Source: JAAZGD01 sp964383845 (GTDB lineage: Bacteria > Bacillota > Clostridia > Peptostreptococcales > Anaerovoracaceae). From it: a stretch of 64,000 bases of DNA. Below are positions 39,738-49,378 of this stretch, in pieces. The DNA lies in assembly GCA_964383845.1 (NCBI GenBank), contig CAYLIF010000002.1:1-64000 (forward strand), written 5' to 3'. Numbering within the stretch: position 1 is the stretch's first letter; each line of letters opens with the position of its first letter. The position numbers and the translations under genes are program-made. The notes beneath the pieces are model-generated. The model had not been told where the DNA came from and made no database searches. It saw nothing but the letters and a program-made list of their open reading frames with translations.

Positions 39738-40721
39738 TTAAGCCAGTTTGCCTAGAAAATCCCGCAATTCCTGAAGCCGTGAAATTTTGTTGACACAACG
39801 TTTTATCTCCGCACTACCTCTAATTCCCTTAACATACCATCCCACATGTTTTCTCATCTCTCTGATAGCAGCATGCTCCCCTTTGATTTCTACTAACCAG
39901 TCTAATTGTTTTAGCATTGTATGAACCTTTTCAGTTAACAAAGGTTGAGCTTTCAGCTCTTCATTGTTCCAAAGGCTTAGACATTCCCTAAATATCCATG
40001 GATTACCTAAGGCTCCACGGGCAATCATAACGAAATCAACTCCAGTTTCATCTAGCATTCTCATGGCATCTATCCCTGAGAATACATCCCCATTTCCCAT
40101 TACCGGAATACTCACCGCCTTTTTAATTTTGCCGATTTCGCGCCAGTCGGCTTGACCAGAATAAAATTGTTCCCTCGTTCTACCATGAACCGCAATGGCT
40201 TTTGCACCTGCAGATTCTAGGGCTTTTGCCATCTCTACCCCATTTAAAGAATCTTTATCCCAGCCCAACCTTATTTTTGCAGTAATAGGCTTGTTGGTAT
40301 TCTTTCCCATTTCGTAGATTATGTCATAGGCAAGCTGGGGATTTTTCATTAATGCGCAGCCTTCATGGTTCTTAACTACCTTTGGTACTGGGCAGCCCAT
40401 ATTAACATCTAAAATGACATTTTCTCTACTATCCAGGTTTCTGGCCGCTTCAGCCATTATTTCCACTTCACTTCCAAAAAGCTGATAGGCCAATGGCTGC
40501 TCTTCTTGGTGGATATATAGAAGTCCTTCAGTGTTATTATCCTTGTAATGTAATCCCTTAGCGCTTACCATTTCTGAATACACTAAAGAAGCCCCTTGTT
40601 CTTTACAGAGTCTTCTAAAGGGACTATCTGTAATTCCAGCCAAGGGAGCTAAAATAAATGGATGTGCTATATCAACACTTCCGATGTTTAATTGTTTTTT
40701 TGTTGCAGCTATATTTTTCAT
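39738..40721 (-). CDS. dusB: tRNA-dihydrouridine synthase DusB
   Basis: The 327-residue FMN enzyme reduces uridines in tRNA D-loops. It has PFILAPLAGITDSPFRRLC, VILDVNMGCPVPKVVKNHEGCALM with the catalytic Cys, ITAKIRLGWD, AIAVHGRTREQFYSGQADW and VMGNGDVFSG. It lies 12 bp downstream of coaX and lacks a strong ribosome site, so translation is probably coupled. Which D positions it modifies is not readable. Confidence 0.95.
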   Translation of the reverse strand: MKNIAATKKQLNIGSVDIAHPFILAPLAGITDSPFRRLCKEQGASLVYSEMVSAKGLHYKDNNTEGLLYIHQEEQPLAYQLFGSEVEIMAEAARNLDSRENVILDVNMGCPVPKVVKNHEGCALMKNPQLAYDIIYEMGKNTNKPITAKIRLGWDKDSLNGVEMAKALESAGAKAIAVHGRTREQFYSGQADWREIGKIKKAVSIPVMGNGDVFSGIDAMRMLDETGVDFVMIARGALGNPWIFRECLSLWNNEELKAQPLLTEKVHTMLKQLDWLVEIKGEHAAIREMRKHVGWYVKGIRGSAEIKRCVNKISRLQELRDFLGKLA

Positions 40722-40733
40722 TTGTGTGATTGT

Positions 40734-41516
40734 TTATTTACGATTCTTCTCATAGATAATTTCCAATCCTTCCAAGGATAAAAGTTTATCTACGTAATCA
40801 ATACAATCTAAACCATTTTCGATTAGGGTTGACAAGCCACCAGTTGCTATAACCTTTGGCTCTCGAGACGCACCTAAATCAATTAACTCTTTTTTCATCT
40901 TTTGAACAATGAAGTCAACCATTCCCATATGCCCATAAACTAAGCCTGATTGCATTGATTGTATTGTATTCCTACAAATAACCTGCCCTGGTTCTTCCAA
41001 TTCTACCTTGGGAAGCTTGGCAGTCTTTTCAAACAAAGCCTCCAATGATATTTTGATTCCTGGAGCGATGGTTCCTCCCAAGTACTCGGAATCCTCTGTT
41101 ATAGCGCAGAAGGTGGTGGCAGTTCCAAAGTCTATTATAATCAAAGGACCCCCGTATTTTGACAAAGCAGACACTGCGTTAACAATGCGATCTGCTCCAA
41201 CTTGTTTAGGGTTATCATACTTTATTTTTATTCCTGTTTTGATTCCTGGCTCAACCACAATGGCTCTGCGGTTAAAATATTTCATAGATAAATGTTGAAG
41301 TGTGTATACCATGGAAGGTACAACAGTTGAGATAATAACATTTTCTATGTCCTTAAATTCCAAACACTCATAGTTAAAAAACTGAGCAACCAGCATGCCG
41401 AATTCATCTGCTGTCTTACCATTATCGGTTTCGATGCGCCAACTTTGAATTAATTCTCTATCTTTAAAAGCACCCAAAACTATATGAGTATTTCCCACGT
41501 CAAACGCTAGTAGCAT
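40734..41516 (-). CDS. coaX: Type III pantothenate kinase
   Basis: The 260-residue ASKHA-fold enzyme makes 4'-phosphopantothenate, the first step to CoA. Motifs: LLAFDVGNTHIVLG at the start, VGADRIVNAVSAL, IIIDFGTATTFCAI, and ATGGLSTLI. RBS AGGAGGAG precedes the ATG. Pairing with dusB is common in Firmicutes. Confidence 0.96.
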   Translation of the reverse strand: MLLAFDVGNTHIVLGAFKDRELIQSWRIETDNGKTADEFGMLVAQFFNYECLEFKDIENVIISTVVPSMVYTLQHLSMKYFNRRAIVVEPGIKTGIKIKYDNPKQVGADRIVNAVSALSKYGGPLIIIDFGTATTFCAITEDSEYLGGTIAPGIKISLEALFEKTAKLPKVELEEPGQVICRNTIQSMQSGLVYGHMGMVDFIVQKMKKELIDLGASREPKVIATGGLSTLIENGLDCIDYVDKLLSLEGLEIIYEKNRK

Positions 41517-41552
41517 GGCTTCTCCTCCTTTGCTCTATTGCTTGAAAATATT

Positions 41553-41582
41553 GAAGGCACCCTGTTTCAAAAAGGTGCCTTC
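41553..41582 (-). terminator. Terminator after the decarboxylase operon
   Basis: GAAGGCACC (41553-41561) pairs with GGTGCCTTC (41574-41582) around a 12-base loop; a modest AT-rich tract follows on the minus strand. It lies 18 bp past the biotin carrier gene. Confidence 0.7.
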
Positions 41583-41600
41583 TTAATTATTCAATCCCAA

Positions 41601-41999
41601 TTATTTCAAAGTTACCAATAAATCTCCTGAATTCACTGATGCTCCTTTAGCAACGGGAACTGTATCAACAGTAGCGTCTGTAGGTGCCATGATTTCATTT
41701 TCCATCTTCATAGCCTCAAGTATGAGTAATACGTCTCCAGCTTTCACAGCCTGACCTGGAGAGACTTTAACATCTAAAACAGTTCCAGGCATTGGCGATT
41801 CAACTGTCTGAGCGCCGGCAGAAGGTGCCGCAGCAGGTGCTGCAGGAGCCGCAGGTGCTGGTGCAGGTGCTGCAGTCGTAGGAGCTGGTGCTGCAGGAGC
41901 AGCGGGAGTAGGGGCAACACTTGGTGCAGAAGCACCACCCACTTCATCTACTTCAACTTGATAAGTTGTACCATTTACAACGATATTATATTTTTTCAT
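41601..41999 (-). CDS. mmdC: Biotin carrier subunit of a sodium-pump type decarboxylase
   Basis: The 132-residue protein has a short N-terminal beta segment (KYNIVVNGTTYQVEVDEV), a flexible Ala/Pro linker of about 45 residues and a biotinyl domain with EAMKMENEI, whose lysine is biotinylated. This is the form seen in methylmalonyl-CoA and glutaconyl-CoA decarboxylases. RBS AAGGAGA precedes the ATG. Third gene of the mmdA operon. Confidence 0.9.
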   Translation of the reverse strand: MKKYNIVVNGTTYQVEVDEVGGASAPSVAPTPAAPAAPAPTTAAPAPAPAAPAAPAAAPSAGAQTVESPMPGTVLDVKVSPGQAVKAGDVLLILEAMKMENEIMAPTDATVDTVPVAKGASVNSGDLLVTLK

Positions 42000-42025
42000 T
42001 GTTATTTCTCCTTAAATTATATTCT

Positions 42026-42460
42026 CTATATTTTTCTGCTTGCAATGCAATCCTGTTGGCCAGCGGTATTCCATGCCAAGGCAGGCCCAGCCACTCGGTT
42101 GATATTTCTTACCACCAAATTACTAGTTACGGAACTTCCCTCAAAAGATGCAATGGCTGCCATAATTACTGCAACTAGCTCCCCTTGATTCGCTTCTTTG
42201 GTCTCAGCCATAACTCCTGTACTAGGAGCAGCTTTCGTTTCCGTACCTTGAACTATATCTCCGCCTTTAGGCTTTTTATCTGATTTGTGTAAAAACTTTG
42301 TCATAATAACTATGATTAAGAACAAAAGGGTTAGGATAACAAATGTAACTCCTATGCCCATCAAAGTAGTTATTCCCCCACCAATTGCTTTTTCACCCAT
42401 GGTAAGGGTATCAAAATATTGGGGATCTGCAAATCGTTCCATTAATGATAAATGTTCCAT
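42026..42460 (-). CDS. mmdD: OadG-family small membrane subunit (MmdD-like)
   Basis: The 144-residue protein has a single membrane helix (about 33-53) after a short outer segment, then a Lys- and Ala-rich linker and a C-terminal domain ELVAVIMAAIASFEGSS...NLVVRNINRVAGPALAWNTAG, the pattern of OadG/MmdD subunits that hold decarboxylase complexes on the membrane. RBS AGGGAGGAG precedes the ATG. Located between mmdA and the biotin carrier gene. Confidence 0.88.
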   Translation of the reverse strand: MEHLSLMERFADPQYFDTLTMGEKAIGGGITTLMGIGVTFVILTLLFLIIVIMTKFLHKSDKKPKGGDIVQGTETKAAPSTGVMAETKEANQGELVAVIMAAIASFEGSSVTSNLVVRNINRVAGPALAWNTAGQQDCIASRKI

Positions 42461-42475
42461 TTTTGACTCCTCCCT

Positions 42476-44017
42476 TTATAGTGGTATATTACCATGCTTC
42501 TTAGCTGGTAAGGATAATCTCTTTGAACTAAGCATATCAAAGGCACTTATTACTCTTTGTCTTGCGCTTGCCGGCTCAATTACATCATCCACATAACCCA
42601 TTTCTGCTGCTCTGTAAGGGTTATTAAACTTTTCTTCATATTCTGCAATTTTTTCATCTCTTTTAGCAATTGGGTCTTCAGCTTCGCCAATTTCTTTTTT
42701 AAAGATGATATTAGCAGCACCTGATGCTCCCATAACTGCAATTTGTGCAGATGGCCAAGCTAAAACCAAATCAGCTCCTAGCTCTTTGTTGCACATACCT
42801 ATATATGCTCCACCATAAGCTTTTCTCAAAATCATTGTAACCTTTGGAACAGTTGCTTCACAGTAAGCATAAAGTAATTTGGCTCCATGTCTTATAATTC
42901 CACCATGCTCTTGAGATGTACCTGGAAGGAATCCTGGAACGTCTACAAGTGTAAGCACTGGTATATTAAAAGCGTCGCATCTTCTTACAAATCTTGCCGC
43001 CTTATCTGAAGCATTAATATCTAAGCAACCTGCAGCGATCTTAGGTTGATTTGCTATAACTCCAACGCTCTCTCCATTTAAACGTATGAAGCAAGTAACC
43101 ATATTCTTGGCATAGAAAGGCATTACATCACAAATCTCTCCGTTGTCAGCAAGTCCACGAATTATATCGTAGACATCATATGCTTTGTTGGGGTTATCAG
43201 GTATGATCTCATTAAACTCAGGGATCAATCTGTTGGCATCGTCATTGGTTGCCTTTGTAGGTGTCTTTTCCATATTGTTTGATGGCAAATAGGACAACAG
43301 GTTACGAACTTCATGTAATGTTGAAGTATCGTCTTTTCCGAAGAAATGAGCAACTCCTGAAATAGAGTTGTGAGTCATTGCTCCACCAAGAGCTTCTGCA
43401 GAAATGTCTTCTCCAGTAACAGTTTTTATTACCTGAGGTCCTGTTATAAACATTTGGCTGGTTTTGTCTACCATAAATACAAAGTCAGTAATTGCTGGAG
43501 AATAAACAGCACCACCTGCACAAGGTCCCATTATTACAGAAATTTGTGGGATTACTCCTGAGGAAATAGTGTTGTTAAAGAATATTTTTCCGAATCCTGA
43601 AAGAGAATTTACTCCTTCTTGGATTCTAGCACCACCGGAGTCGTTGATTCCAATACAAGGTGCTCCCATTTTAAGAGACATCTCTTGGATTTTTACAATT
43701 TTCTCTGCGTGGTACTCGCCCAAAGATCCACCTAATACTGTGAAATCTTGAGCAAAAGCAAAGACAAGACGGCCGTTAACTTGCCCATATCCAGTTACGA
43801 CTCCATCTCCAGGGAATCTTTTCTCGGCTAGGTCAAAGTTATTTGATCGATGACTTACAAAAGTATCTATCTCAATAAAGCTTCCTTCATCAAATAGAAT
43901 ATCGAGTCTTTCTCTAGCAGTAAGCTTATTGCTTTTGTGCTGAGCGTCGATTCTCTTTTGTCCACCACCTAGAGCAATCTTTTCTTTTAAACTGCGGAGT
44001 TCTTCAAGCTTGTTCAT
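42476..44017 (-). CDS. mmdA: Methylmalonyl-CoA decarboxylase / propionyl-CoA carboxylase alpha-type carboxyltransferase
   Basis: The 513-residue carboxyltransferase has N- and C-terminal crotonase-like halves: DFTVLGGSLGEYHAEKI, INDSGGARIQEGV, GPCAGGAVYSPA, then VDVPGFLPGTSQEHGGIIRHGAKLLYAY and KAYGGAYIGMC. It moves the carboxyl of methylmalonyl-CoA (or a close acyl-CoA) to biotin. With OadG-like and biotin-carrier genes next to it, a Na+-pumping decarboxylase is the likely role. The membrane beta subunit that decarboxylates biotin and pumps Na+ is not encoded nearby. RBS AGGAGGA precedes the ATG. Confidence 0.92.
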   Translation of the reverse strand: MNKLEELRSLKEKIALGGGQKRIDAQHKSNKLTARERLDILFDEGSFIEIDTFVSHRSNNFDLAEKRFPGDGVVTGYGQVNGRLVFAFAQDFTVLGGSLGEYHAEKIVKIQEMSLKMGAPCIGINDSGGARIQEGVNSLSGFGKIFFNNTISSGVIPQISVIMGPCAGGAVYSPAITDFVFMVDKTSQMFITGPQVIKTVTGEDISAEALGGAMTHNSISGVAHFFGKDDTSTLHEVRNLLSYLPSNNMEKTPTKATNDDANRLIPEFNEIIPDNPNKAYDVYDIIRGLADNGEICDVMPFYAKNMVTCFIRLNGESVGVIANQPKIAAGCLDINASDKAARFVRRCDAFNIPVLTLVDVPGFLPGTSQEHGGIIRHGAKLLYAYCEATVPKVTMILRKAYGGAYIGMCNKELGADLVLAWPSAQIAVMGASGAANIIFKKEIGEAEDPIAKRDEKIAEYEEKFNNPYRAAEMGYVDDVIEPASARQRVISAFDMLSSKRLSLPAKKHGNIPL

Positions 44018-44164
44018 TGTTGGTTTCCTCCTTGAAACATTGGATTGTTTTTCATTAATAAGTGTTAAATCACACCGGATATACTATAACCCATCAATAG
44101 CTAATAATCAAGGGGTAGGGTTTGTATACATAAGGCGTCAACTGATTTAATATCTAGGGTTTAT

Positions 44165-45748
44165 CTAGATTATTCCTCTTTCAAGTCTCTTTAGTGCTAA
44201 CGCGATTGTAAGACCAGGAACCACTCGGTTTCCTGTTATTTCAACTCCTAAGAGATCATTGATTTTTTTCAACCGATACTGCACTGTGTTTGTATGAATT
44301 CCTAAAAACTCACTGGTTTTAGAGCTGTTCATCCCAGCGTCAAGAACAAAGGTTTCTAGTGTATCCATTAATTGTTTGCCCTTGTTAGATGTTTTCTCAT
44401 CGAATACATCCAAAAGCTCTATATAGTTCTTTTTTACATATCCCCCTTGCAGTTGAATGTTAATGCAATTACTTACAAGAGTTAGTTCATATTTTGTGAA
44501 TACACGTTTGTAAGGAAAAACGTTTTGAACAAAAGACCAGGATTCGCTGATTAATCTGAAGGCATCTCCTGCTCCTTCAATGCCATCTACTCCCGTTACG
44601 TGGAATAATCGGACAGTCTTGTTTTCCTTTAGATTAGCAAACAAGTTAACACAGTTCATCTTTGCGGCTGCTTGGTCATCATCTTCTTTTAGTTCTTTAG
44701 CCACAATCATACCAAAAGTTTCTTCCCCTTCATTAACCCTTATAAGTGATAGTTTACTCTTCTCTTCAAAAGAGGATAGAACTTCTGCCCCTAGAACCTT
44801 GTCAATGCCTCTGGCAAAGAACACACATATAATATCTTTGGGATCAATTTCCGCTTCTTTTTGCAAACTATAGGCTAGAGATTTATTTCCCCTTATCAAG
44901 GCTTTTATAAATTCCGCCTTTGCATCCCTAACAGGGGTGTATTTCCACATTCCCATTGCTAATTCTATTACTTCTGCTAATTTATTGATTTCAGCCACAG
45001 TATATTTATCATCGTTATCAACGATAAACATAAAGTGTTTTTCACCAGAAATTTTTATTGGCCCCCAGTAAGTAAGCACCCCATTAACATCTAATAGTGT
45101 ATAAAGAGATGATCTCTCTACATCCTTTTCTCTTGTTATTCCCAGCCTTATTGCATCGGCAATAGTGGTTCTGTGAAGAGTTTCTACTGTTAAAATCGGA
45201 TTGAAATCCTCACTTAAAAGAACTATCTGGAATTCGTTCTTAATAGCGGCTTCCCTTAAGGCTTCGTGGAAGCTGGAATGTTTTTCAAAATTTAATAAAT
45301 GGGAAACTGTATTATTAATTAAGCGATTGCCAAATTCATCTTCATTTACAATTGCGCTCATTAAAACTGTAATAATATCTCCGGGAGTTGGAAGAATTCG
45401 ATTGGGCATTAGGATTAAGGGCAGGTTTTGTTTTTCTGCTTCTTCTATAACAGCAGGACTTATTTTTTTAACAACAGAACCTACATAGAACAATACCACG
45501 CCTGCTGAATGGGCTTTTCCTAGCTGTTGAATAACATTCTTTTGTTTTTCAACGTTATCCTTTGCAGAGAAAAAACCTGTTAGCACTAGTTCGCCAGGGT
45601 GGGCCATATATTTAGCCACGTCATCTTCTTCAGAAGATTCCAAAATGGAAATTGAACGGATTATCCGGTCCAGGCCTTTTTCTCCAGCCAACACTTGAGC
45701 ATCTTTAAATACTTCAAATTCCAGACTCTTTCCCACTTTTAATTTCAT
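44165..45748 (-). CDS. PucR-family transcriptional regulator
   Basis: The 527-residue protein has a PucR-type N-terminal ligand domain (about 1-140), a long central GGDEF-like degenerate region, and the C-terminal HTH_30 domain with LETFVLDAGMNSSKTSEFLGIHTNTVQYRLKKINDLLGVEI. PucR relatives control purine, amino-acid or amine catabolism. It starts three bases after ftsH and ends 147 bp before mmdA, so it could control the decarboxylase operon; that is inference from position. Confidence 0.88.
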   Translation of the reverse strand: MKLKVGKSLEFEVFKDAQVLAGEKGLDRIIRSISILESSEEDDVAKYMAHPGELVLTGFFSAKDNVEKQKNVIQQLGKAHSAGVVLFYVGSVVKKISPAVIEEAEKQNLPLILMPNRILPTPGDIITVLMSAIVNEDEFGNRLINNTVSHLLNFEKHSSFHEALREAAIKNEFQIVLLSEDFNPILTVETLHRTTIADAIRLGITREKDVERSSLYTLLDVNGVLTYWGPIKISGEKHFMFIVDNDDKYTVAEINKLAEVIELAMGMWKYTPVRDAKAEFIKALIRGNKSLAYSLQKEAEIDPKDIICVFFARGIDKVLGAEVLSSFEEKSKLSLIRVNEGEETFGMIVAKELKEDDDQAAAKMNCVNLFANLKENKTVRLFHVTGVDGIEGAGDAFRLISESWSFVQNVFPYKRVFTKYELTLVSNCINIQLQGGYVKKNYIELLDVFDEKTSNKGKQLMDTLETFVLDAGMNSSKTSEFLGIHTNTVQYRLKKINDLLGVEITGNRVVPGLTIALALKRLERGII

Positions 45749-45751
45749 GGC

Positions 45752-47947
45752 CTACTCCTCTTCCTTCTTTCGAGAATTCACGGCTTTCTTCGTTTTATCT
45801 TCATCTTTATTTGTTTCATCTTTATCATTGTGTCTTTTTTTGCCTTTTGATCTGGTTGCCGTTTTCCCCTGAGCTCTTGAATATCTTTTAATATCAGGCT
45901 TTGTGTTTGACAGAGGCAGAGACTTTATCCCAGGTTTTTCTGCATCATCATCTTTTTCAGGGTCTTTAGAGTCTTGATCATGGCTTGGCTTATCGTCATA
46001 CTTTGCTAACTCTTCTGCTTCTTTTAACTCTGCTTCTCGCATTATTCTTTTTGCCTCTTCAGCTTCCATTGCATCTGCTTTCATTCTAGCTTCGCTTCTC
46101 GCTGCAACGTCTTCCGCTAATTCTTCAGGAGTAAGAGTACCGTCATACAAGGCTTCGAACTGCTGGCCATCTAGGGTTTCAATCTCCAAGAGAGCCTTTG
46201 CAACTGCATGGAGCTTACTCATATGCTGCATCAATATGCCTTCAGCAGTTTTAAATCCTTCTTCAATAATCCTCTGGATTTCTTGGTCGATTTCCTTGGC
46301 AACTTCTTCAGAATAATTTTTCTTAGTGGAAAAATCTTTGCCCAAGAAAACTTCATCAGACGAACTGTAGTTTACAGGGCCTAACTTCTCGCTAAAACCG
46401 TACTTGGTTACCATGTCTCTGGCAATTTCTGTGGCTCTCATAATGTCATTGGAAGCTCCTGTAGAAATATCATCCAGGGTCAGTTTTTCGGCAACTCTTC
46501 CACCAAGTAGATGAACAATTTGCTCTTTCATGTCAGTTTTAGTTCCGTAATATCTTTCTTCTCTTGGGAGAACCATTGTGAATCCACCGGCTCTGCCTCG
46601 TGGTATAATCGTAATTTGATGAACAGGATCAGCATTTGGTAAACTATGGGCAACAATAGCATGTCCCGCTTCATGATAGGCTGTAAGCTTTCTTTCAACC
46701 GGGCTAATTACACGGCTCTTTTTCTCAGGGCCTGCAATAACCTTTGTTATAGACTCTTCAATTTCGTCCATCCTTATTTTTAAACCATTTCTTCGCGCTG
46801 TTAAAATTGCAGCTTCATTTAGCAGGTTCTCAATATCTGCAGGAGTAAAGCCGGGAGTTCTTCTTGCCAAAACCTTGGGATCCACTTCAGGGTCTAGTGG
46901 TTTGTTTCTAGCATGAACTCTAAATACTGCTTCTCGGCCTTTTATATCTGGAACACCAATAACTACTTGCCTATCAAATCTACCTGGCCTTAAAAGAGCT
47001 GGGTCAAGAATATCAGGCCTGTTAGTAGCCGCTAAAATAATGATACCAAGATTGTCCCCAAAACCATCCATTTCTACCAACAGTTGATTTAAGGTCTGCT
47101 CTCTTTCATCGTGACCGCCCCCAAGACCTGCCCCTCTTTTTCTGCCAACAGCATCAATTTCGTCTATGAAAATAATGCAAGGAGCACTTTTTTTAGCTTG
47201 GTCAAACAAATCACGAACTCGGGAGGCTCCTACACCTACAAACATTTCCACGAAATCTGAACCGGAAATAGTGAAAAATGGAACACCGGCTTCTCCTGCC
47301 GCGGCCTTAGAAATATATGTTTTTCCAGTTCCAGGAGGACCGACCAATAAAATCCCCTTGGGGATTCGTGCCCCAAGATTTCTGTATTTTTGAGGATACT
47401 TTAAGAAGTCTACAATTTCTTCTAGCTCCTGTTTTTCTTCATCAAGTCCCGCTACATCCTTAAATGTGACTCTTGATAGTTCATCTCCCTTAGCCAGTCT
47501 GGCTTTTGATTTCCCAAATTGCATGACCTTGCCACCGCCGCCTTGCTGGCGCATAATCATAACCCAGAAGAAAATAATTACTCCGATTAAAAGGAGTGTT
47601 GGTAACATACTAACATACCATGGGGTAACTGCAGGTTTATCAGATGAATAGACTAATACACCCCCTTCAACTTGAGGGAATACATATTTTTCGTTGATAA
47701 GTTGAATATCCACAAAGGAAGAAGCATATGAATATATCATATCACCGTTTCTAAGTTCCCCTGTTAACTTGGTTTCAGTAATGTTTAGCTCTTTTACTTG
47801 TTCATTTGCCATGTATTTTACAAAAGTAGATATAGGTACTTCCTTTACGGCTTGTTCCTGAGGCACCCCTCTATAAAACCATGCCATAAATATGACAATA
47901 GCAAATATCAACAAGTATACGCCAATGTTCTTAGCTAGTCTGTTCAA
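45752..47947 (-). CDS. ftsH: ATP-dependent zinc metalloprotease FtsH
   Basis: The 731-residue membrane protease has two N-terminal helices around an external segment, an AAA+ domain with LLVGPPGTGKTYISKAAAGEAG (Walker A near 200), FIDEIDAVGRKRG and the SRH, and a peptidase domain with HEAGHAIVAH (zinc site near 424). It degrades membrane and regulatory proteins. The last 130 residues are an unusually long, strongly charged tail. A TTG start overlaps the tilS stop, with GGGGGAT upstream. Confidence 0.97.
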   Translation of the reverse strand: MNRLAKNIGVYLLIFAIVIFMAWFYRGVPQEQAVKEVPISTFVKYMANEQVKELNITETKLTGELRNGDMIYSYASSFVDIQLINEKYVFPQVEGGVLVYSSDKPAVTPWYVSMLPTLLLIGVIIFFWVMIMRQQGGGGKVMQFGKSKARLAKGDELSRVTFKDVAGLDEEKQELEEIVDFLKYPQKYRNLGARIPKGILLVGPPGTGKTYISKAAAGEAGVPFFTISGSDFVEMFVGVGASRVRDLFDQAKKSAPCIIFIDEIDAVGRKRGAGLGGGHDEREQTLNQLLVEMDGFGDNLGIIILAATNRPDILDPALLRPGRFDRQVVIGVPDIKGREAVFRVHARNKPLDPEVDPKVLARRTPGFTPADIENLLNEAAILTARRNGLKIRMDEIEESITKVIAGPEKKSRVISPVERKLTAYHEAGHAIVAHSLPNADPVHQITIIPRGRAGGFTMVLPREERYYGTKTDMKEQIVHLLGGRVAEKLTLDDISTGASNDIMRATEIARDMVTKYGFSEKLGPVNYSSSDEVFLGKDFSTKKNYSEEVAKEIDQEIQRIIEEGFKTAEGILMQHMSKLHAVAKALLEIETLDGQQFEALYDGTLTPEELAEDVAARSEARMKADAMEAEEAKRIMREAELKEAEELAKYDDKPSHDQDSKDPEKDDDAEKPGIKSLPLSNTKPDIKRYSRAQGKTATRSKGKKRHNDKDETNKDEDKTKKAVNSRKKEEE

Positions 47948-49301
47948 TTATCCAATATCCCCCTTCAAATTTTAACTTGTAACCATTGGCTACACGGGTT
48001 TTGGTTAAGCCAAAGCCCGGCCCAACATTTTCTTCTTCAGTGATAATTTCTGTAATTACATCGTTTAATAATATGTCTTCTCCTAAAATTGCTATGATCT
48101 CATTACCACGGGCAACCAAAGGTAGCTCATCACGATTATTTCTAGGAATCTTTGCGTCCACAAAAAAGTCTTGAATTTTTTTCCTGCCCACCATTTCCAA
48201 AGAAATAGTGTCTCCAGCTTTTCTTGTTCGAACCAAAGCCCCTTCAGGAAGCTTCAACTTAGAACAGAGTAAATCAATAGGAAAGGCTTTATTTGAAAGA
48301 TCCTGATTTTCATTATAGAAAACCACAGCTTCGTACTCTACAGTTACTCTATAGCCTCTTGGCAGATATAAGGATGTTCCAGTTTTTCCTTGGTCTAGAA
48401 GATGATTTAATGCTTCAATATGTGCATATGTAAAGTCTTGATCTAGACCTATCTCGGCCATAATCATGACATAGGCTCTCTTCCTAACAGGGGCATCCAT
48501 ATCTAACAGAGATTTAAGATTGTACCGCCCTTTTCCAATAAGAGCTTTTTCTATGCCTTTTTTTGCAAGTGCTTGGAAATAGTTCCGGTCTCCTCGTGCA
48601 TTCTCTCCAAGACGATTTAATCCCTCTGTAATGTTGGGATTATAGTGCTCTTCTATATATGGAATAAGCTCCAAGCGGAGTTTGTTTCTTTGATATATAG
48701 GTTCTTCATTGCTCTTATCCAAATTGGCGACTAAGTTGTTTTCAGTTAAATGCTTTTCTATATCTACTCTAGATACCCCTAAAAGAGGCCTAACAATAAC
48801 AGTCTCTTCTAGCCATTCGCGTCTATAGTCCATGCCTGCAAGACCGTCGGTTCCCGTTCCCCTTAAGATTCTCATTAAGATTGTCTCTCCTTGGTCTTCA
48901 AGGTTATGGGCCAGGGCAATCTTCACAGTTCGACCAGGAATTTTTTTTATAGTTCTTGAGGCTCTTAGGTAGGCTTCATATCTTGCATCTCGACCAGCCT
49001 CTTCACTGGTCATGGCTTTTTCTTTAGCCATAAGGAGGCAATTAACCTCCATTATGTAGCAAGGAATGTCCAAGTCCTGGCACCATTGTTCTACTCTTTT
49101 CTGCTCTTCATCACAAATCCCAGGCCTAAGCCTATGGTTAACATGAACCGCCATCAACATAAGGTCAAACTCCTCCCTTATATTAACCAAACAATTAAAA
49201 AGGCATAAAGAATCAGGGCCTCCTGAAAGACCCACCAATACTGTATCACCTTTTTCTATGAGATTTTCTTCTAACAAGGTTCTTTTTATTTTCTCTATCA
49301 T
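47931..49301 (-). CDS. tilS: tRNA(Ile)-lysidine synthase TilS
   Basis: The 456-residue ATPase adds lysine to C34 of tRNA-Ile(CAU), making it read AUA. The PP-loop is VGLSGGPDSLCLFN (about 24-37), with AVHVNHRLRP and a C-terminal TilS substrate-binding domain (ARKAGDTISLEMVGRKKIQDFFVDAKIPRNNRD). The ATG is only eight bases past a TATAAT box and has no ribosome site, so the message looks leaderless. It heads a tilS-ftsH-pucR unit. Confidence 0.96.
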   Translation of the reverse strand: MIEKIKRTLLEENLIEKGDTVLVGLSGGPDSLCLFNCLVNIREEFDLMLMAVHVNHRLRPGICDEEQKRVEQWCQDLDIPCYIMEVNCLLMAKEKAMTSEEAGRDARYEAYLRASRTIKKIPGRTVKIALAHNLEDQGETILMRILRGTGTDGLAGMDYRREWLEETVIVRPLLGVSRVDIEKHLTENNLVANLDKSNEEPIYQRNKLRLELIPYIEEHYNPNITEGLNRLGENARGDRNYFQALAKKGIEKALIGKGRYNLKSLLDMDAPVRKRAYVMIMAEIGLDQDFTYAHIEALNHLLDQGKTGTSLYLPRGYRVTVEYEAVVFYNENQDLSNKAFPIDLLCSKLKLPEGALVRTRKAGDTISLEMVGRKKIQDFFVDAKIPRNNRDELPLVARGNEIIAILGEDILLNDVITEIITEEENVGPGFGLTKTRVANGYKLKFEGGYWIIEQTS

Positions 49302-49309
49302 CGGGAAAA

Positions 49310-49318
49310 ATTATATCA
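49310..49318 (-). promoter_or_regulatory. Extended -10 promoter immediately before tilS
   Basis: On the minus strand TGATATAAT (49318-49310), TG-n-TATAAT form, with TTGTTT as a possible -35 17 bp upstream. The expected start falls one to three bases before the tilS ATG. Confidence 0.65.
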
Positions 49319-49378
49319 CATTTTTTTGTCGTAAACAACAAAAATAATCCCTTCTAGTAGTGGTATATTGTAGATATT

